64,000 bases of DNA from Kiloniella laminariae DSM 19542 (GTDB lineage: Bacteria > Pseudomonadota > Alphaproteobacteria > Kiloniellales > Kiloniellaceae). The position numbers and the translations under genes were made by a program. Below, in pieces: positions 19,764 to 28,392 of the stretch (positions are counted from its first letter, which is position 1; every line of letters begins with the position of its first letter). Below the pieces are notes generated by a model, which made no database searches, was not told the DNA's origin, and saw only the letters and a program-made list of their open reading frames with translations. The stretch is from NCBI RefSeq assembly GCF_000374005.1, contig NZ_KB893166.1, positions 124,001 to 188,000 on the forward strand, written 5' to 3'.

Positions 19764-20549
19764 ATGACGAACACAACACCTCTGATTGAAGTCAATGATC
19801 TGGTCAAACACTTCGGACTGGTGATCGCTCTCAATGGCATTTCCCTCTCCGTCAGCCCCGGCGAGGTTCTTTGCCTGCTCGGTGATAACGGCGCTGGAAA
19901 ATCGACCCTGATCAAAACACTCTCGGGCGTCCACAAACCCACAGGCGGAGAGTTCAAGGTTGAGGGCAGACCCGTGAATTTCGACTCACCACGCGAAGCC
20001 CTTGATGCCGGGATTGCCACCGTCTACCAGGATCTGGCCATGATCCCTCTGATGTCGATCACCCGGAACTTCTTCATGGGCCGCGAGCCACTCAAGGGCT
20101 TTGGTCCCTTCAAGTCGATTGACTTTGAACAGGCAGACAGGGTTACCCGCGAAGAGATGCTCAAGATCGGCATTGATATCCGCGATCCGCAACAGGCGGT
20201 AGGCACGCTCTCCGGCGGCGAACGTCAATGCGTAGCCATTGCCCGCGCGGTCTACTTTGGTGCCAAGGTTCTCATTTTGGATGAACCCACCTCAGCCCTT
20301 GGTGTCGCCCAGACTTCCATGGTCCTGAAGTATATCCATCAGGTTCGGCAAAAAGGGCTTGCAGTGATATTCATCACCCACAACGTCCGTCATGCCTACG
20401 CTGTCGGCAACCGTTTTACTGTCCTCAACCGCGGGAAAACACTGGGCACCTACAGCAAAGACGAAATCGAAATTGATGCGCTGCAGAACCTGATGGCGGG
20501 TGGCAAGGAACTGCAGGAGCTTTCGGATGAACTCGGCGGCATGATCTGA
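19764..20549 (+). CDS. Sugar ABC transporter ATP-binding protein, single-domain
   Basis: A 261 aa ATPase with Walker [10 protein letters not shown], signature LSGGERQ and Walker [13 protein letters not shown]. Unlike RbsA, MglA and many inositol systems, it has one ATPase domain, not two, so it must homodimerise, as in FrcA-type systems. ATG at 19764 follows GGGGAG and lies 1 bp after the permease stop, so translation is coupled. It energises the CUT2 permease encoded immediately upstream. Confidence 0.92.
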   Translation: MTNTTPLIEVNDLVKHFGLVIALNGISLSVSPGEVLCLLGDNGAGKSTLIKTLSGVHKPTGGEFKVEGRPVNFDSPREALDAGIATVYQDLAMIPLMSITRNFFMGREPLKGFGPFKSIDFEQADRVTREEMLKIGIDIRDPQQAVGTLSGGERQCVAIARAVYFGAKVLILDEPTSALGVAQTSMVLKYIHQVRQKGLAVIFITHNVRHAYAVGNRFTVLNRGKTLGTYSKDEIEIDALQNLMAGGKELQELSDELGGMI

Positions 20550-20578
20550 GTAGAAGCAAACTTTTAGGAAATAATAAG

Positions 20579-21715
20579 ATGGACAGTATTGGGGTCGGCC
20601 TGATCGGAACAGGCTATATGGGCAAGTGCCATGCAACAGCCTGGGGCAGCGTCAAGGCCCGCTTTGCATCGGTCATCCGCCCTAGGCTAGAAGTTCTTTG
20701 TGATGCAAACGAAGCCGTTGCAAGGGATTGTGCCAGTGCTTTTGGTTTTGCATCCAGCACAACCAACTGGCACGAGCTCATCAATAACCCGGCGGTCGCT
20801 GTCATCTCGATTACCACGCCCAATGGCCTGCATCCGGAAATGGCTATTGCCGCGCTGAAAGCGGGAAAACATGTCTGGTGTGAAAAGCCAATGGGCCTGA
20901 CACTGGAACAGGCTGCAGCCATGACCGAAGCCGCCGGGAAGGCCGCCCTCTCGGGCATAAAAACCCAACTTGGTTATAACTATGTCCACAACCCCGCCAT
21001 CAGCCATGCAAAAAAACTGATCGCGGACGGCACCATTGGCCGGGTCATCCACTTCCGTGGACAAGTCGACGAAGATTATATGGCCGATCCCCAACTTCCC
21101 TGGACCTGGCGCTGTAAAATTGAAAGCGGCGGGCTGGGTACTCTTGGTGATCTGACCTGCCATTTGATCAGTCTGGCTCACTACCTGGTTGGTGATATCG
21201 CCAGAGTTCTCGCTGATATGGACACTGTTCACAAAGAACGCCCGCTGCCCGATAACAACTCCGGAGAAACCGCAACCGTTGAAAACGAGGACATGGCACA
21301 GGCCGTCATTCGTTTTAAAAACGGCACCAGTGGTCTGGTTAGCTCCAGCCGGGTGGCCTGGGGCCGCAAGAGCATGATCCGTATAGAGATCCACGGCGAC
21401 AAAGGCATGATTGTTTTTGACCAGGAGCGCATGAATGAGCTGGAACTCTTTCAAGCGACTGGCGACAAATCAACAAGAGGATATACCCGTATTCTTACCG
21501 GGCCTGAACACCCTCCCTACGGAGAGTACTGCCCCGCAGCCGGACATCAAATTGGCTTTAATGAGCTCAAGATCATCGAAGCGGCTCAATTTCTCAACGC
21601 CATCACGGGTAAAAAACCAAACTGGCCGGACTTTGCTGCAGGACAAAAAATCGAGCAGGTCATCCACAGCATTGCAACCTCGGCCCGCAAGGGGCAGTGG
21701 ATAGAAACAGTCTAA
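20579..21715 (+). CDS. Gfo/Idh/MocA family oxidoreductase (possible IolY-like)
   Basis: A 378 aa NAD(P)-dependent dehydrogenase. The Rossmann motif is GVGLIGTGYMGKCHA at the N-terminus, the family lysine motif is VWCEKPMG near residue 103, and the C-terminal alpha/beta domain is complete. Members oxidise sugars or cyclitols at a hydroxyl, for example inositol 2-dehydrogenase. It is the last gene of the ABC operon, 29 bp after the ATPase, with TAGGAA upstream of the ATG. It is clearly a different protein from the iolG-like gene at 36.7 kb. In S. meliloti an iolY oxidoreductase lies by iolR, and this gene is near the RpiR gene here, so IolY-like is possible. Confidence 0.87.
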   Translation: MDSIGVGLIGTGYMGKCHATAWGSVKARFASVIRPRLEVLCDANEAVARDCASAFGFASSTTNWHELINNPAVAVISITTPNGLHPEMAIAALKAGKHVWCEKPMGLTLEQAAAMTEAAGKAALSGIKTQLGYNYVHNPAISHAKKLIADGTIGRVIHFRGQVDEDYMADPQLPWTWRCKIESGGLGTLGDLTCHLISLAHYLVGDIARVLADMDTVHKERPLPDNNSGETATVENEDMAQAVIRFKNGTSGLVSSSRVAWGRKSMIRIEIHGDKGMIVFDQERMNELELFQATGDKSTRGYTRILTGPEHPPYGEYCPAAGHQIGFNELKIIEAAQFLNAITGKKPNWPDFAAGQKIEQVIHSIATSARKGQWIETV

Positions 21716-21835
21716 AGTTGACTAGCATCTCTTAGCGTTCCAGCTCCAAATTTTCTCCGTAAGATGTGCAAATACAGTCTCAATTTTCAACAAAAACCGG
21801 CCTGAAAAAAAATCAAAAAAAGATATAATACCCCT

Positions 21836-21863
21836 CTTGATATCATAAATGACGTACCTAGGT
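21836..21863 (+). promoter_or_regulatory. RpoH (sigma-32)-type promoter for hsp20
   Basis: CTTG at 21836-21839, a 17 bp spacer, then CCTAGGT at 21857-21863. This approximates the alphaproteobacterial RpoH pattern CTTG-N17-CyTATnT. It would start transcription near 21870, exactly at the first hairpin of the leader. Confidence 0.6.
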
Positions 21864-21869
21864 TTTAGC

Positions 21870-21965
21870 TATCGGGTGCTTAACCAAGGCCCGATATCAA
21901 AGACTTCCGGGGCTTATCCCGGGGTTCTAGATCGTGTTTACATTGCTTTTGGAGGATGTTCCATG
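21870..21965 (+). promoter_or_regulatory. ROSE-like RNA thermometer in the hsp20 leader
   Basis: The roughly 95 nt leader folds into successive hairpins: TATCGGG/CCCGATA (21870-21896), CCGGG/CCCGG (21907-21922), and a 3' element CATTGCTTTTGGAGGATG (21941-21958). The last contains the conserved ROSE core UUGCU opposite the GGAGGA ribosome site, with imperfect pairing that can melt on heating. Known ROSE elements sit upstream of hsp20 genes in alphaproteobacteria and block translation at low temperature. The call rests on motif and layout; I did not run a covariance search. Confidence 0.75.
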
Positions 21966-22457
21966 ACTAGGTACGACTTTACCCCCCTGTTCCATTCCAC
22001 CGTCGGCTTTGACCGTCTGGCGAGAATGATCGACTCAGCGCTGGAAACAGCGGACTCATCGCAGAATTACCCTCTGTACAACATAGAGGCCGATGGTGAG
22101 GACCACTATCGCATCAGTGTTGCTGCTGCCGGGTTTTCTGAAGAAGAGCTCACTATTGAAACAAGCGAGCAGGCCCTGACAATCACGGGGCAAAAATCCG
22201 GGAAAACACCAGAAACACTTTTCCTTCACCGAGGAATTGCAAATCGCGATTTTGTGAGGAAATTCCAGCTCGCTGACCACGTCAAAGTGACAAGCGCAAA
22301 TCTGGTAAACGGCCTTCTGACCATTGATCTTGTGCGGGAGATTCCTGAAGAGAAAAAACCGCGCATTATTGAGATCAAAAAATCTGCACCCAAAAGCCTT
22401 ATTGCCAAGGCAAAGCAGCTGATCGAAGGTGAAAAGAAAGACAAATCTGCCGCTTAA
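21963..22457 (+). CDS. Hsp20/IbpA-family small heat shock protein
   Basis: A 164 aa ATP-independent holdase that binds unfolding proteins. The start MTRYDFTPLFHSTVGFDRLARM is the classic IbpA/HspA opening. The alpha-crystallin domain runs from about YNIEADGEDHYRISVAAAGF to LTIDLVREIPEE, with the short GLL-type motif near NGLLTIDL. The C-terminal tail is lysine-rich. GGAGGATG lies 5 bp before the ATG at 21963; upstream in-frame codons are in the leader RNA. Control is probably double: an RpoH promoter and a ROSE thermometer. It sits between sugar-catabolism genes without an obvious link. Confidence 0.93.
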   Translation: MTRYDFTPLFHSTVGFDRLARMIDSALETADSSQNYPLYNIEADGEDHYRISVAAAGFSEEELTIETSEQALTITGQKSGKTPETLFLHRGIANRDFVRKFQLADHVKVTSANLVNGLLTIDLVREIPEEKKPRIIEIKKSAPKSLIAKAKQLIEGEKKDKSAA

Positions 22458-22463
22458 TCCACC

Positions 22464-22493
22464 GACAAGGGCCGGACTGTTCCGGCCCTTGTC
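22464..22493. terminator. Strong hairpin between hsp20 and the RpiR gene
   Basis: Perfect 12 bp stem GACAAGGGCCGG / CCGGCCCTTGTC with loop ACTGTT between convergent genes. No good U-tract follows on either strand, so it may act as a weak bidirectional terminator or as a 3'-end stabiliser. Confidence 0.7.
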
Positions 22494-22523
22494 ATCTCAC
22501 TACCTTGTCGATTTTTTCGCTGC

Positions 22524-23357
22524 CTATTTCTGCAGTTCCCGCCCCAGAGCAACAACCAGCGTAAGCGCTAAAGTCATGGTCGCGCTGAGCGACCGGAAAG
22601 CGTGGACCTCAACCTCTTCAACCTCAAGAGTGACATCCGAATTCTGGCTCAAAGGACTGAGCAGACCATCGCTGATCGAGACAACAGGGATGGATTTTTC
22701 CCGAGTTTCCTTGACCAGCTGGATCACTTCCGGTGAATAACTTTTAAAGCTGATCGCCAGGAGAGCATCTCCCGACCGGATCGAATGTCCCTGCTGGAAA
22801 AACATCCCCCCGTTTCCATCCACCAGAACACAGCGTTTATCCAGCTGGGCAAAGGCATAAGCCAGATAACTTGCTACCGGGAAAGCCCTGCGCTGGGCAG
22901 CCAGATAGATCACATCAGCCTTGCCGAGAATTTTAACCGCCGCTTCAAACTGTTCGGGGTCGACCACATCACGCAGATTTTTCAGCGCAGCAATGCCACC
23001 ATCAATAAAGTCCTCCAGAACGATATTACGAGGCGCGCCATCCTCCCCCTGCTCATTCCGAAACGAGCGGATACGGTCTTTATAGTTTGCTCCGCTTTCG
23101 ACCAGATAACTGCGGAAGACCCTTTGCATCTCGCTGAAACCTGAATAGCCAAAAGCCTTGGCAAAGCGGATCAGACTGGACGGCTGAACCGAGGCCCGCT
23201 CGGCGATCCCCGAAACCGTCTCCAACGCCATATCGTTTGGATTATCCAGAGCATATTCGGCGATCTGTTTCAGCCGCTTGCTGAGCCCCTCGTGTTTTTC
23301 TGCCAGTTCATTACGCAGTTCTTCATAGGTCGCCGGAGGAATAGTCGGAGCAGTCAT
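22524..23357 (-). CDS. RpiR-family transcriptional regulator, probable IolR
   Basis: A 277 aa regulator with an N-terminal RpiR helix-turn-helix (about residues 12-85, ALETVSGIAERASVQPSSLIRFAKAFGYSGFSEMQ-like) and a C-terminal SIS phosphosugar-binding domain (about 125-265, with DVIYLAAQRRAFPVASYLAYAF). RpiR proteins sense sugar phosphates. The palindrome GGAATAAAAATTCC 53 bp upstream fits the GGAA-N6-TTCC motif I recall for S. meliloti IolR. The same pattern precedes the 16.7 kb sugar operon and lies between iolG and iolC. I infer that this is the inositol repressor and that it is autoregulated. Confidence 0.85.
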   Translation of the reverse strand: MTAPTIPPATYEELRNELAEKHEGLSKRLKQIAEYALDNPNDMALETVSGIAERASVQPSSLIRFAKAFGYSGFSEMQRVFRSYLVESGANYKDRIRSFRNEQGEDGAPRNIVLEDFIDGGIAALKNLRDVVDPEQFEAAVKILGKADVIYLAAQRRAFPVASYLAYAFAQLDKRCVLVDGNGGMFFQQGHSIRSGDALLAISFKSYSPEVIQLVKETREKSIPVVSISDGLLSPLSQNSDVTLEVEEVEVHAFRSLSATMTLALTLVVALGRELQK

Positions 23358-23409
23358 ACAAGCCTCATGATTATCTTCTGCTTAAGGAATAGCAGACTAC
23401 AAGAAAAAT

Positions 23410-23423
23410 GGAATAAAAATTCC
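23410..23423. promoter_or_regulatory. IolR-type operator upstream of the RpiR gene
   Basis: GGAATAAAAATTCC has GGAAT/ATTCC arms around AAAA and an exact GGAA-N6-TTCC layout. It is 53 bp before the RpiR ATG, and no other gene starts here, so it most likely mediates autoregulation. Confidence 0.75.
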
Positions 23424-23465
23424 GCGAAGAGAATACACAGACCAATTATCTTCCAGAAGGCCTTC

Positions 23466-24200
23466 CTAAAGGATGATTATTTCTCCGGCTCGGGCCACGC
23501 GTACATTATCGGTTTTGGCAACAAGGGCTTCAACCTGATCAATAAGATCATCTCGAATATGATACAGCCGCATCGAGGGAATCTTCATTTCAGCAGCGAT
23601 CTCTAAACAAGATCTGGCATCGAAATGTCCAGGCTCCAGATTTTCCGGCCCATCAGCCCAGCTTTCCTGAAACACCAGATCCGCCCCCTTCATCAGCTCG
23701 AGGCTTGCTGTGGTTGCAGCACCGTCTCCACTGTAAAACAGGCTTTTACCTGCGGCATCCAGCCGGATAGCATGATTGATTACCGAATGGGCTGTTGGGG
23801 CAACACGACACTGCATCGGCCCAATGGTTCCACTGTTCCTTATATCGTGCCAGCGAAGCGGGAAAGGACAAGCTTCAGGTCGGGGCCAAAGTCCAAAATC
23901 AAAGGCAGCTTTCAGACGTTCCATCCCCTGGGGCAGACAATAGATATCCAACGGCTTTGTCCGGCCACGGCTCTCGAGTTGGTTGGCCAGAGGACCAAGC
24001 CCGGCACAATGATCTGAATGCAGATGCGTGATATAAATGGCATCAATAGCATCCGCCGAGAGATCCCGGCTCCAGAGTTGCTGGGGCACGGTCGGGCCAC
24101 AGTCGATTAACAGACAGAACCCTTCTTCCCTGATCAGGACAGAAGCATTCGGATCACGGGGAGAGAAAGCCTCTCCCGCACCAAGAACATCGATTTCCAT
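23466..24200 (-). CDS. Metallo-beta-lactamase-fold hydrolase (PhnP/RNase Z-like)
   Basis: A 244 aa MBL-fold hydrolase with the binuclear metal motif THLHSDH (His59, His61, Asp63, His64), later ligands in PTAHS and YSGDGA, and a final His in RLYHIRDD. Its opening, MEIDVLGAGEAFSP, resembles phosphodiesterase-type members such as RNase Z and PhnP (a phosphoribosyl cyclic phosphodiesterase) rather than beta-lactamases. It is the last gene of an ABC-importer operon, 3 bp after the second permease, so it probably processes the imported substrate. A phosphodiester or cyclic phosphate is plausible; this is inference. Confidence 0.83.
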   Translation of the reverse strand: MEIDVLGAGEAFSPRDPNASVLIREEGFCLLIDCGPTVPQQLWSRDLSADAIDAIYITHLHSDHCAGLGPLANQLESRGRTKPLDIYCLPQGMERLKAAFDFGLWPRPEACPFPLRWHDIRNSGTIGPMQCRVAPTAHSVINHAIRLDAAGKSLFYSGDGAATTASLELMKGADLVFQESWADGPENLEPGHFDARSCLEIAAEMKIPSMRLYHIRDDLIDQVEALVAKTDNVRVARAGEIIIL

Positions 24201-24203
24201 TAT

Positions 24204-25010
24204 CTATACCCCGATCTTGGAAACCACATTGGATTTCAGAAATCTCTCAACCACCAGCATAAAACCGACCGAGGGAATAAGCAGGAACAGCGCTGTAATT
24301 GAAGCGATCTGATAATTTCCTTCCATACTCGCGGTATACATCATTAAGGGCAGCGTCGTGATATCAGGCACTCCGACAAAGAAAGTCCCGGTAAATTCAT
24401 CCAGTGAGTTGAGGAAGACAAAAATGGCACTGGCCATAATACCTGGCGCTGCAATCGGCAAGCTAACCGTTCGAAAGCTCTGCAAAGGAGAAGAGCCAAG
24501 ATCCCGCGCCGCCAACTCCAGATCTCGATCTACAGCGGAAAAAGCTGCCGTAGAAATCCAGACGGCATAAACCAGGCCCTGAACTGAATGGACCATCACC
24601 ACACCAAAAATCGTACCATTCAGGCCAATGTCATAAAAAATACGTCCGATATTGATAAAGACAGCCACGGAAGGAAAGGCCTGTGGAATCAGGAAAGTCA
24701 GCATGATCAGGGTTCGCACCGGCAGAGATCTTCTGGCCAGGGCATAACCTGCAGGAATAGCCACGAGAAGCGACACTACAACAGTCCAGGCCGCAATGTG
24801 AACCGAGGTCACAAGACTGTCGATTGCTCCTGCCTGTGGCCTGAAGACACGCTCCCAGTATTTGAAACCCCAGACCGTCGGCAACTTGGCCGGAAAGAAC
24901 CAGCTTTCGGTAAAGGCCCAGATCAGCATGTTGAGCAGTGGCCCAAAAATCACCCAGGCAAAAAGAGCAATAAGAAGAATGTGCGGCAGGTTTTTAATCG
25001 AAAGACGCAT
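24204..25010 (-). CDS. ABC transporter permease (binding-protein-dependent, PotC/ThiP-like)
   Basis: A 268 aa inner-membrane protein with about six transmembrane segments. The EAA-type loop LAARDLGSSPLQSFRTVSLPIAAPGI couples to the ATPase. The layout matches the spermidine/putrescine-iron-thiamine permease family (MetI fold). It starts exactly where the upstream permease ends (one shared base at 25010), so the two are translationally coupled and probably form a heterodimer. Confidence 0.9.
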   Translation of the reverse strand: MRLSIKNLPHILLIALFAWVIFGPLLNMLIWAFTESWFFPAKLPTVWGFKYWERVFRPQAGAIDSLVTSVHIAAWTVVVSLLVAIPAGYALARRSLPVRTLIMLTFLIPQAFPSVAVFINIGRIFYDIGLNGTIFGVVMVHSVQGLVYAVWISTAAFSAVDRDLELAARDLGSSPLQSFRTVSLPIAAPGIMASAIFVFLNSLDEFTGTFFVGVPDITTLPLMMYTASMEGNYQIASITALFLLIPSVGFMLVVERFLKSNVVSKIGV

Positions 25011-25858
25011 CAGTTCTGTCCTCCCTCTTTTACAGCTTGCTTGAGGTAGATCCAGGCGACTGTTCCCGCCATGGCCATGGAGATGAAACCAAGAGCATTG
25101 GCCACGCCATAATCTGAATAACCATTGATGCGCCAGGCCATATCAACTGTCATCATGGTCGGTGTACCTGTACCGATCATCATCGGAACAGACAGCACGG
25201 ACAGCATGGTTACGAAAGAAAGGATAAGAGAAACCATCAGTGTGGTCTTGATCTGCGGCACGATAATCTGCCCCAGAATGCGCCAGGGTGACGCCCCCAG
25301 ATCGCGTCCTGCTTCGATCGTCGAACGATCCAGAGCTGCCATCGCGCCACTGACAAGCAATGCTGCAAAAGCCGTCTGTTTCCAGACAAAAGCGATAATA
25401 ATCCCGCGCCAGTCAAGATACCCTGAGGCAGTAAAGCCATCGATCAGGCCCATTGCCTCAAAAGAGTTATTCATAAAGCCGTTTTTGGCCAAAAAAGTAC
25501 GCATCATCTGCCCGACAACAACAAAGGGAATAAACAGAGGCCAGCGATAAAGCCATTTCAGGGCAGCAACCATCACCGGGCGGCCACAGAGCGTAATATA
25601 GCCCCCTATACCTACGGAAATTAATCCAACCAACAGGGTCGCGGTGGTCACGATACCAACGGTAAAAAGGACATCCTGTCCATAGAGAGAAAAGGCCTTG
25701 ATAAAATTATCCAGACCAATTCTGGCTGCCACTTCACCGTCCGGCTCGATCAAAAAAGCACCGATCAACGATTTTCCGAGCGGCCAAAGGAACAGACCCG
25801 CGACAAGAAAAAGCGCCGGTGCAACAAGTGTCATCGACACAAATCTGGACTCGCGCAT
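25010..25858 (-). CDS. ABC transporter permease (PotB-like)
   Basis: A 282 aa partner permease with about six transmembrane segments. Its coupling loop is EAGRDLGASPWRILGQIIVPQIKTTL, a canonical EAA motif near residue 180. It follows the binding-protein gene after a 73 bp gap that contains a terminator-like hairpin and shares a base with the next permease. Substrate specificity cannot be read from it. Confidence 0.9.
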   Translation of the reverse strand: MRESRFVSMTLVAPALFLVAGLFLWPLGKSLIGAFLIEPDGEVAARIGLDNFIKAFSLYGQDVLFTVGIVTTATLLVGLISVGIGGYITLCGRPVMVAALKWLYRWPLFIPFVVVGQMMRTFLAKNGFMNNSFEAMGLIDGFTASGYLDWRGIIIAFVWKQTAFAALLVSGAMAALDRSTIEAGRDLGASPWRILGQIIVPQIKTTLMVSLILSFVTMLSVLSVPMMIGTGTPTMMTVDMAWRINGYSDYGVANALGFISMAMAGTVAWIYLKQAVKEGGQN

Positions 25859-25890
25859 GGAAACACCTCACTCTACGAACAGAACAAAAC

Positions 25891-25919
25891 CGGGGTGACA
25901 CCGTAACGACGTCACCCCG
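25891..25919 (-). terminator. Intercistronic hairpin after the binding-protein gene
   Basis: Arms CGGGGTGAC / GTCACCCCG (9 bp) with an 11 nt loop. On the minus strand the stem is followed by GTTTTGTTC. It probably dampens expression of the permeases relative to the binding protein. Confidence 0.7.
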
Positions 25920-25931
25920 TTCTTAATGCAA

Positions 25932-27083
25932 TCAGTTACTTACCTGAGCTTCATAAGCCTCACGAATTTCATCCAGATGCTTTGCCACCGGGAAAGCCTT
26001 GCCTTTATTCGCCAGATCTTCCGGCGTCACATCGACAAAAAGCTTGTTCCAGACAGAAGCATCCAGATCATCTTTCACATGTTCTGCATCAATACCCGGG
26101 TACCAGGAAAAACGACTGACAATCCCCTCTGCCTGTATGGCTGGACTCGTTGCCAGTTCAATGAATTCCCGCGCCAGATCTCCATGAGCTGCCTTCTTCG
26201 GCACCACATAATACATCGGCTGGCCCGGCATGCCTGGACCGATCAGTTTCAGCTTAGTATTTGGATCAAGCTTGCCTTCATCACGCCACTGGTAAAACAT
26301 ATCAACCCAGACTGGCCCCATGGCAATCTCGCCACGTCCGAGCATATCAAGCGTTCCGGCATTTCCCGGTGTGAAGGTAACGTTTTCATTAAATTGCTTC
26401 AGACGCGCCAGAGCTGGCTCCCAGGATTGCGCTGTTCCAGCGTCATACCCGGTAATAATTTTTTCACCATCCGGAGCGAAATTATAGATCCAGCCCGTAA
26501 CAAAGCTGACCCCTGACATCCCGTTTTTAATGCCGTTATAACCAAACTTACCTGGATTTTTCCCAGCCCAGCTCTCCAGTTCATTATAGCTGGCAGGAGC
26601 ATCCGTAACCAACAGAGGGTTATAGGCAATAGCGGTCTGGCTGTGGAACATCGGCATGACAAAACCGGTTACATCAGCCCCAAGAGCATTGGTCGAACTG
26701 TCATCGGTTGCCAGTTTTCCAGTAGAGATCTCGTCTTTGTAACGCGCCAGTAAACCTTCTTCGACCAGTTCTCCAGCCTTGAGCTGATGCACGACAGCAA
26801 CATCGATATCCCAGCTGTCCTGATCTTTTTGCGCTGAAAGTTTTTCGTAGATCGCCTGGCTTCCAGCAGAACCAGCTCCGGTAGAAACTGCCCTTACCTT
26901 CACGCCCGGGTGGCTTTCCTCGAATTTTGGCCCCAGATAGTCCGTCACATAGTCGAGCATATTTTGCGCCCCGGCAGTAACGACATTCAGAACAACCTCT
27001 TCTGCTTGTGCTGGCACAGCAGCAATAACAGATCCCCCCAGAACCAGTGCACTTGACCAGTTTTTGAAAGCATTCTTCTTCAT
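25932..27083 (-). CDS. ABC transporter extracellular solute-binding protein
   Basis: A 383 aa periplasmic protein with a signal peptide ending near VPAQAEE (residues 23-29). Its two-lobe fold is of the iron/polyamine/sugar-ester cluster: VVTAGAQNMLDYVTDYLGPKFEESHPGVKV, then DIDVAVVHQLKAGELVEEGLL, then GEIAMGPVWVDMFYQWRDEG, then PMYYVVPKKAAHGDLAREFIEL. The sequence points to class II binding proteins that carry compounds such as polyamines, iron or glycerophosphodiesters, but no ligand motif is diagnostic. The order ATPase, binding protein, permease, permease, hydrolase makes this one transport operon. Confidence 0.88.
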   Translation of the reverse strand: MKKNAFKNWSSALVLGGSVIAAVPAQAEEVVLNVVTAGAQNMLDYVTDYLGPKFEESHPGVKVRAVSTGAGSAGSQAIYEKLSAQKDQDSWDIDVAVVHQLKAGELVEEGLLARYKDEISTGKLATDDSSTNALGADVTGFVMPMFHSQTAIAYNPLLVTDAPASYNELESWAGKNPGKFGYNGIKNGMSGVSFVTGWIYNFAPDGEKIITGYDAGTAQSWEPALARLKQFNENVTFTPGNAGTLDMLGRGEIAMGPVWVDMFYQWRDEGKLDPNTKLKLIGPGMPGQPMYYVVPKKAAHGDLAREFIELATSPAIQAEGIVSRFSWYPGIDAEHVKDDLDASVWNKLFVDVTPEDLANKGKAFPVAKHLDEIREAYEAQVSN

Positions 27084-27171
27084 AACTGTCTCCTGTAATC
27101 ATAAACGAGAGTTGATATAGGTTTTACAAGTCCTGCTCTTCGTTCACTTAATCCCGAGCAAGTTCAGTGAA

Positions 27172-28245
27172 TCAGGCTGCAAAAAGGTGCACCCGATGAG
27201 TAGGAATCTGCAGATGGACCAGGGTGTCCTGCGCAAAAGCAGTCTCGTGGTCGACTAGGAAAGTTTGTTCGCCCACCCGAACGGCATGTCGATAGAAGCC
27301 TCCGGGATAGGTAATCTGCTCAACTTTTCCCTTGAGCAGAAAACATTTCTCTGCTGGCTGGGCACCAGCTTCCACCAGCATCGCGGCTTCACTGCGGAAA
27401 AAAAGCTTACCTTTCCCAGTCGGGGCAGATAGTCCGCTTTCTTCTCCGGGCTTCAAAGCAACCGGCTCGCCATAAACCGAGCTGATCTGGCAACCGTTTT
27501 TGTCTTTACGCCATTCCACCGCGATCTGATTGTCCGCCCCCATAAAGTCAGCGACAAAGGCAGTCGCGGGGTGGTTATACAGCTCTTCAGGCGAACCGAT
27601 CTGTTCGATTTTTCCCTTGTTCATCACCACGATCCGGTCGGCCATAACCATAGCCTCTTCACGGTCATGAGTGACCATAACCGCCGTAATACCCAGACGG
27701 TTCTGGATTGCCTTAATCTCATGACGGACATGTTGGCGAATACGGGCATCCAGGTTGGAGAGAGGTTCGTCGAGAAGTAATAATGAAGGGTTCACCGCCA
27801 GAGCCCGCCCGAGGGCAACGCGTTGACGCTGTCCACCTGAGAGGTTCGCAACCAGGCGATCGCCAAATTCGGAAAGGCCAAGAAGCTCAAGTGTTTCGGA
27901 AACTGTTTTTGTGATTTCGGGTTTGCTTTTTTTACGGAGCTTCAACCCATAGGCAATATTTTCAAAAGCTGTCATATGCGGCCAAAGTGCATAGGACTGG
28001 AAGACCATCGCTGTATCGCGTTTCTCAGGGGGCTGAAAGGTTATATCCTCGCCTTCAAGTCTGACTTGCCCCTTCTCTGCCTCGATAAAACCGGAAATTG
28101 TACGCAACAAAGTTGTCTTGCCGCAGCCTGATGCCCCAAGCAGCGCAACCAGCTCTCCCTTCTCAACTGATAGAGATGTTCCGTGAAGAACACGGACTGC
28201 CCCATAGGATACCGACAGATTTTCAATTTCCAGAAAAACACTCAT
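27172..28245 (-). CDS. ABC transporter ATP-binding protein (PotA/MalK-like)
   Basis: A 357 aa ATPase. Walker A is GASGCGKTT, Q-loop YALWPHM, signature LSGGQRQRVALGRAL, Walker B LLLLDEPLSNLD, and the H-loop is in VTHDREEAM. A C-terminal TOBE/OB regulatory region runs from about 240. The start is the ATG at 28245, giving MSVFLEIENLSVSYG; the frame stays open 81 bp upstream but covers a palindromic operator, so that extension is unlikely. It heads the operon. Two copies of the palindrome TGAAATCGATTTCA lie upstream, consistent with control by the LacI protein encoded next. Confidence 0.92.
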   Translation of the reverse strand: MSVFLEIENLSVSYGAVRVLHGTSLSVEKGELVALLGASGCGKTTLLRTISGFIEAEKGQVRLEGEDITFQPPEKRDTAMVFQSYALWPHMTAFENIAYGLKLRKKSKPEITKTVSETLELLGLSEFGDRLVANLSGGQRQRVALGRALAVNPSLLLLDEPLSNLDARIRQHVRHEIKAIQNRLGITAVMVTHDREEAMVMADRIVVMNKGKIEQIGSPEELYNHPATAFVADFMGADNQIAVEWRKDKNGCQISSVYGEPVALKPGEESGLSAPTGKGKLFFRSEAAMLVEAGAQPAEKCFLLKGKVEQITYPGGFYRHAVRVGEQTFLVDHETAFAQDTLVHLQIPTHRVHLFAA

Positions 28246-28276
28246 TCCGACCGCCCTAGTTAACTTAATTTCCCTT

Positions 28277-28292
28277 GTGAAATCGATTTCAT
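28277..28292. promoter_or_regulatory. LacI-type operator, proximal, for the ABC/MBL operon
   Basis: GTGAAATCGATTTCAT contains the 14 bp perfect palindrome TGAAATCGATTTCA with the central CG typical of LacI-family sites. It lies 32 bp upstream of the ATPase ATG. Confidence 0.8.
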
Positions 28293-28392
28293 TATTTCCC
28301 AGAATCTCACCATATTCCTGGATCAAACTTTCATAACTGGTGGTTTGTCTCAGTAAAATGTGAATTTCAGACGTTATTTTTATTATGATTTT

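Noticed and set aside
18983-20020. 345-codon minus-strand frame opposite the CUT2 permease and ATPase
   Set aside because: It spans two well-supported genes on the other strand and its product is charged low-complexity sequence without family features.
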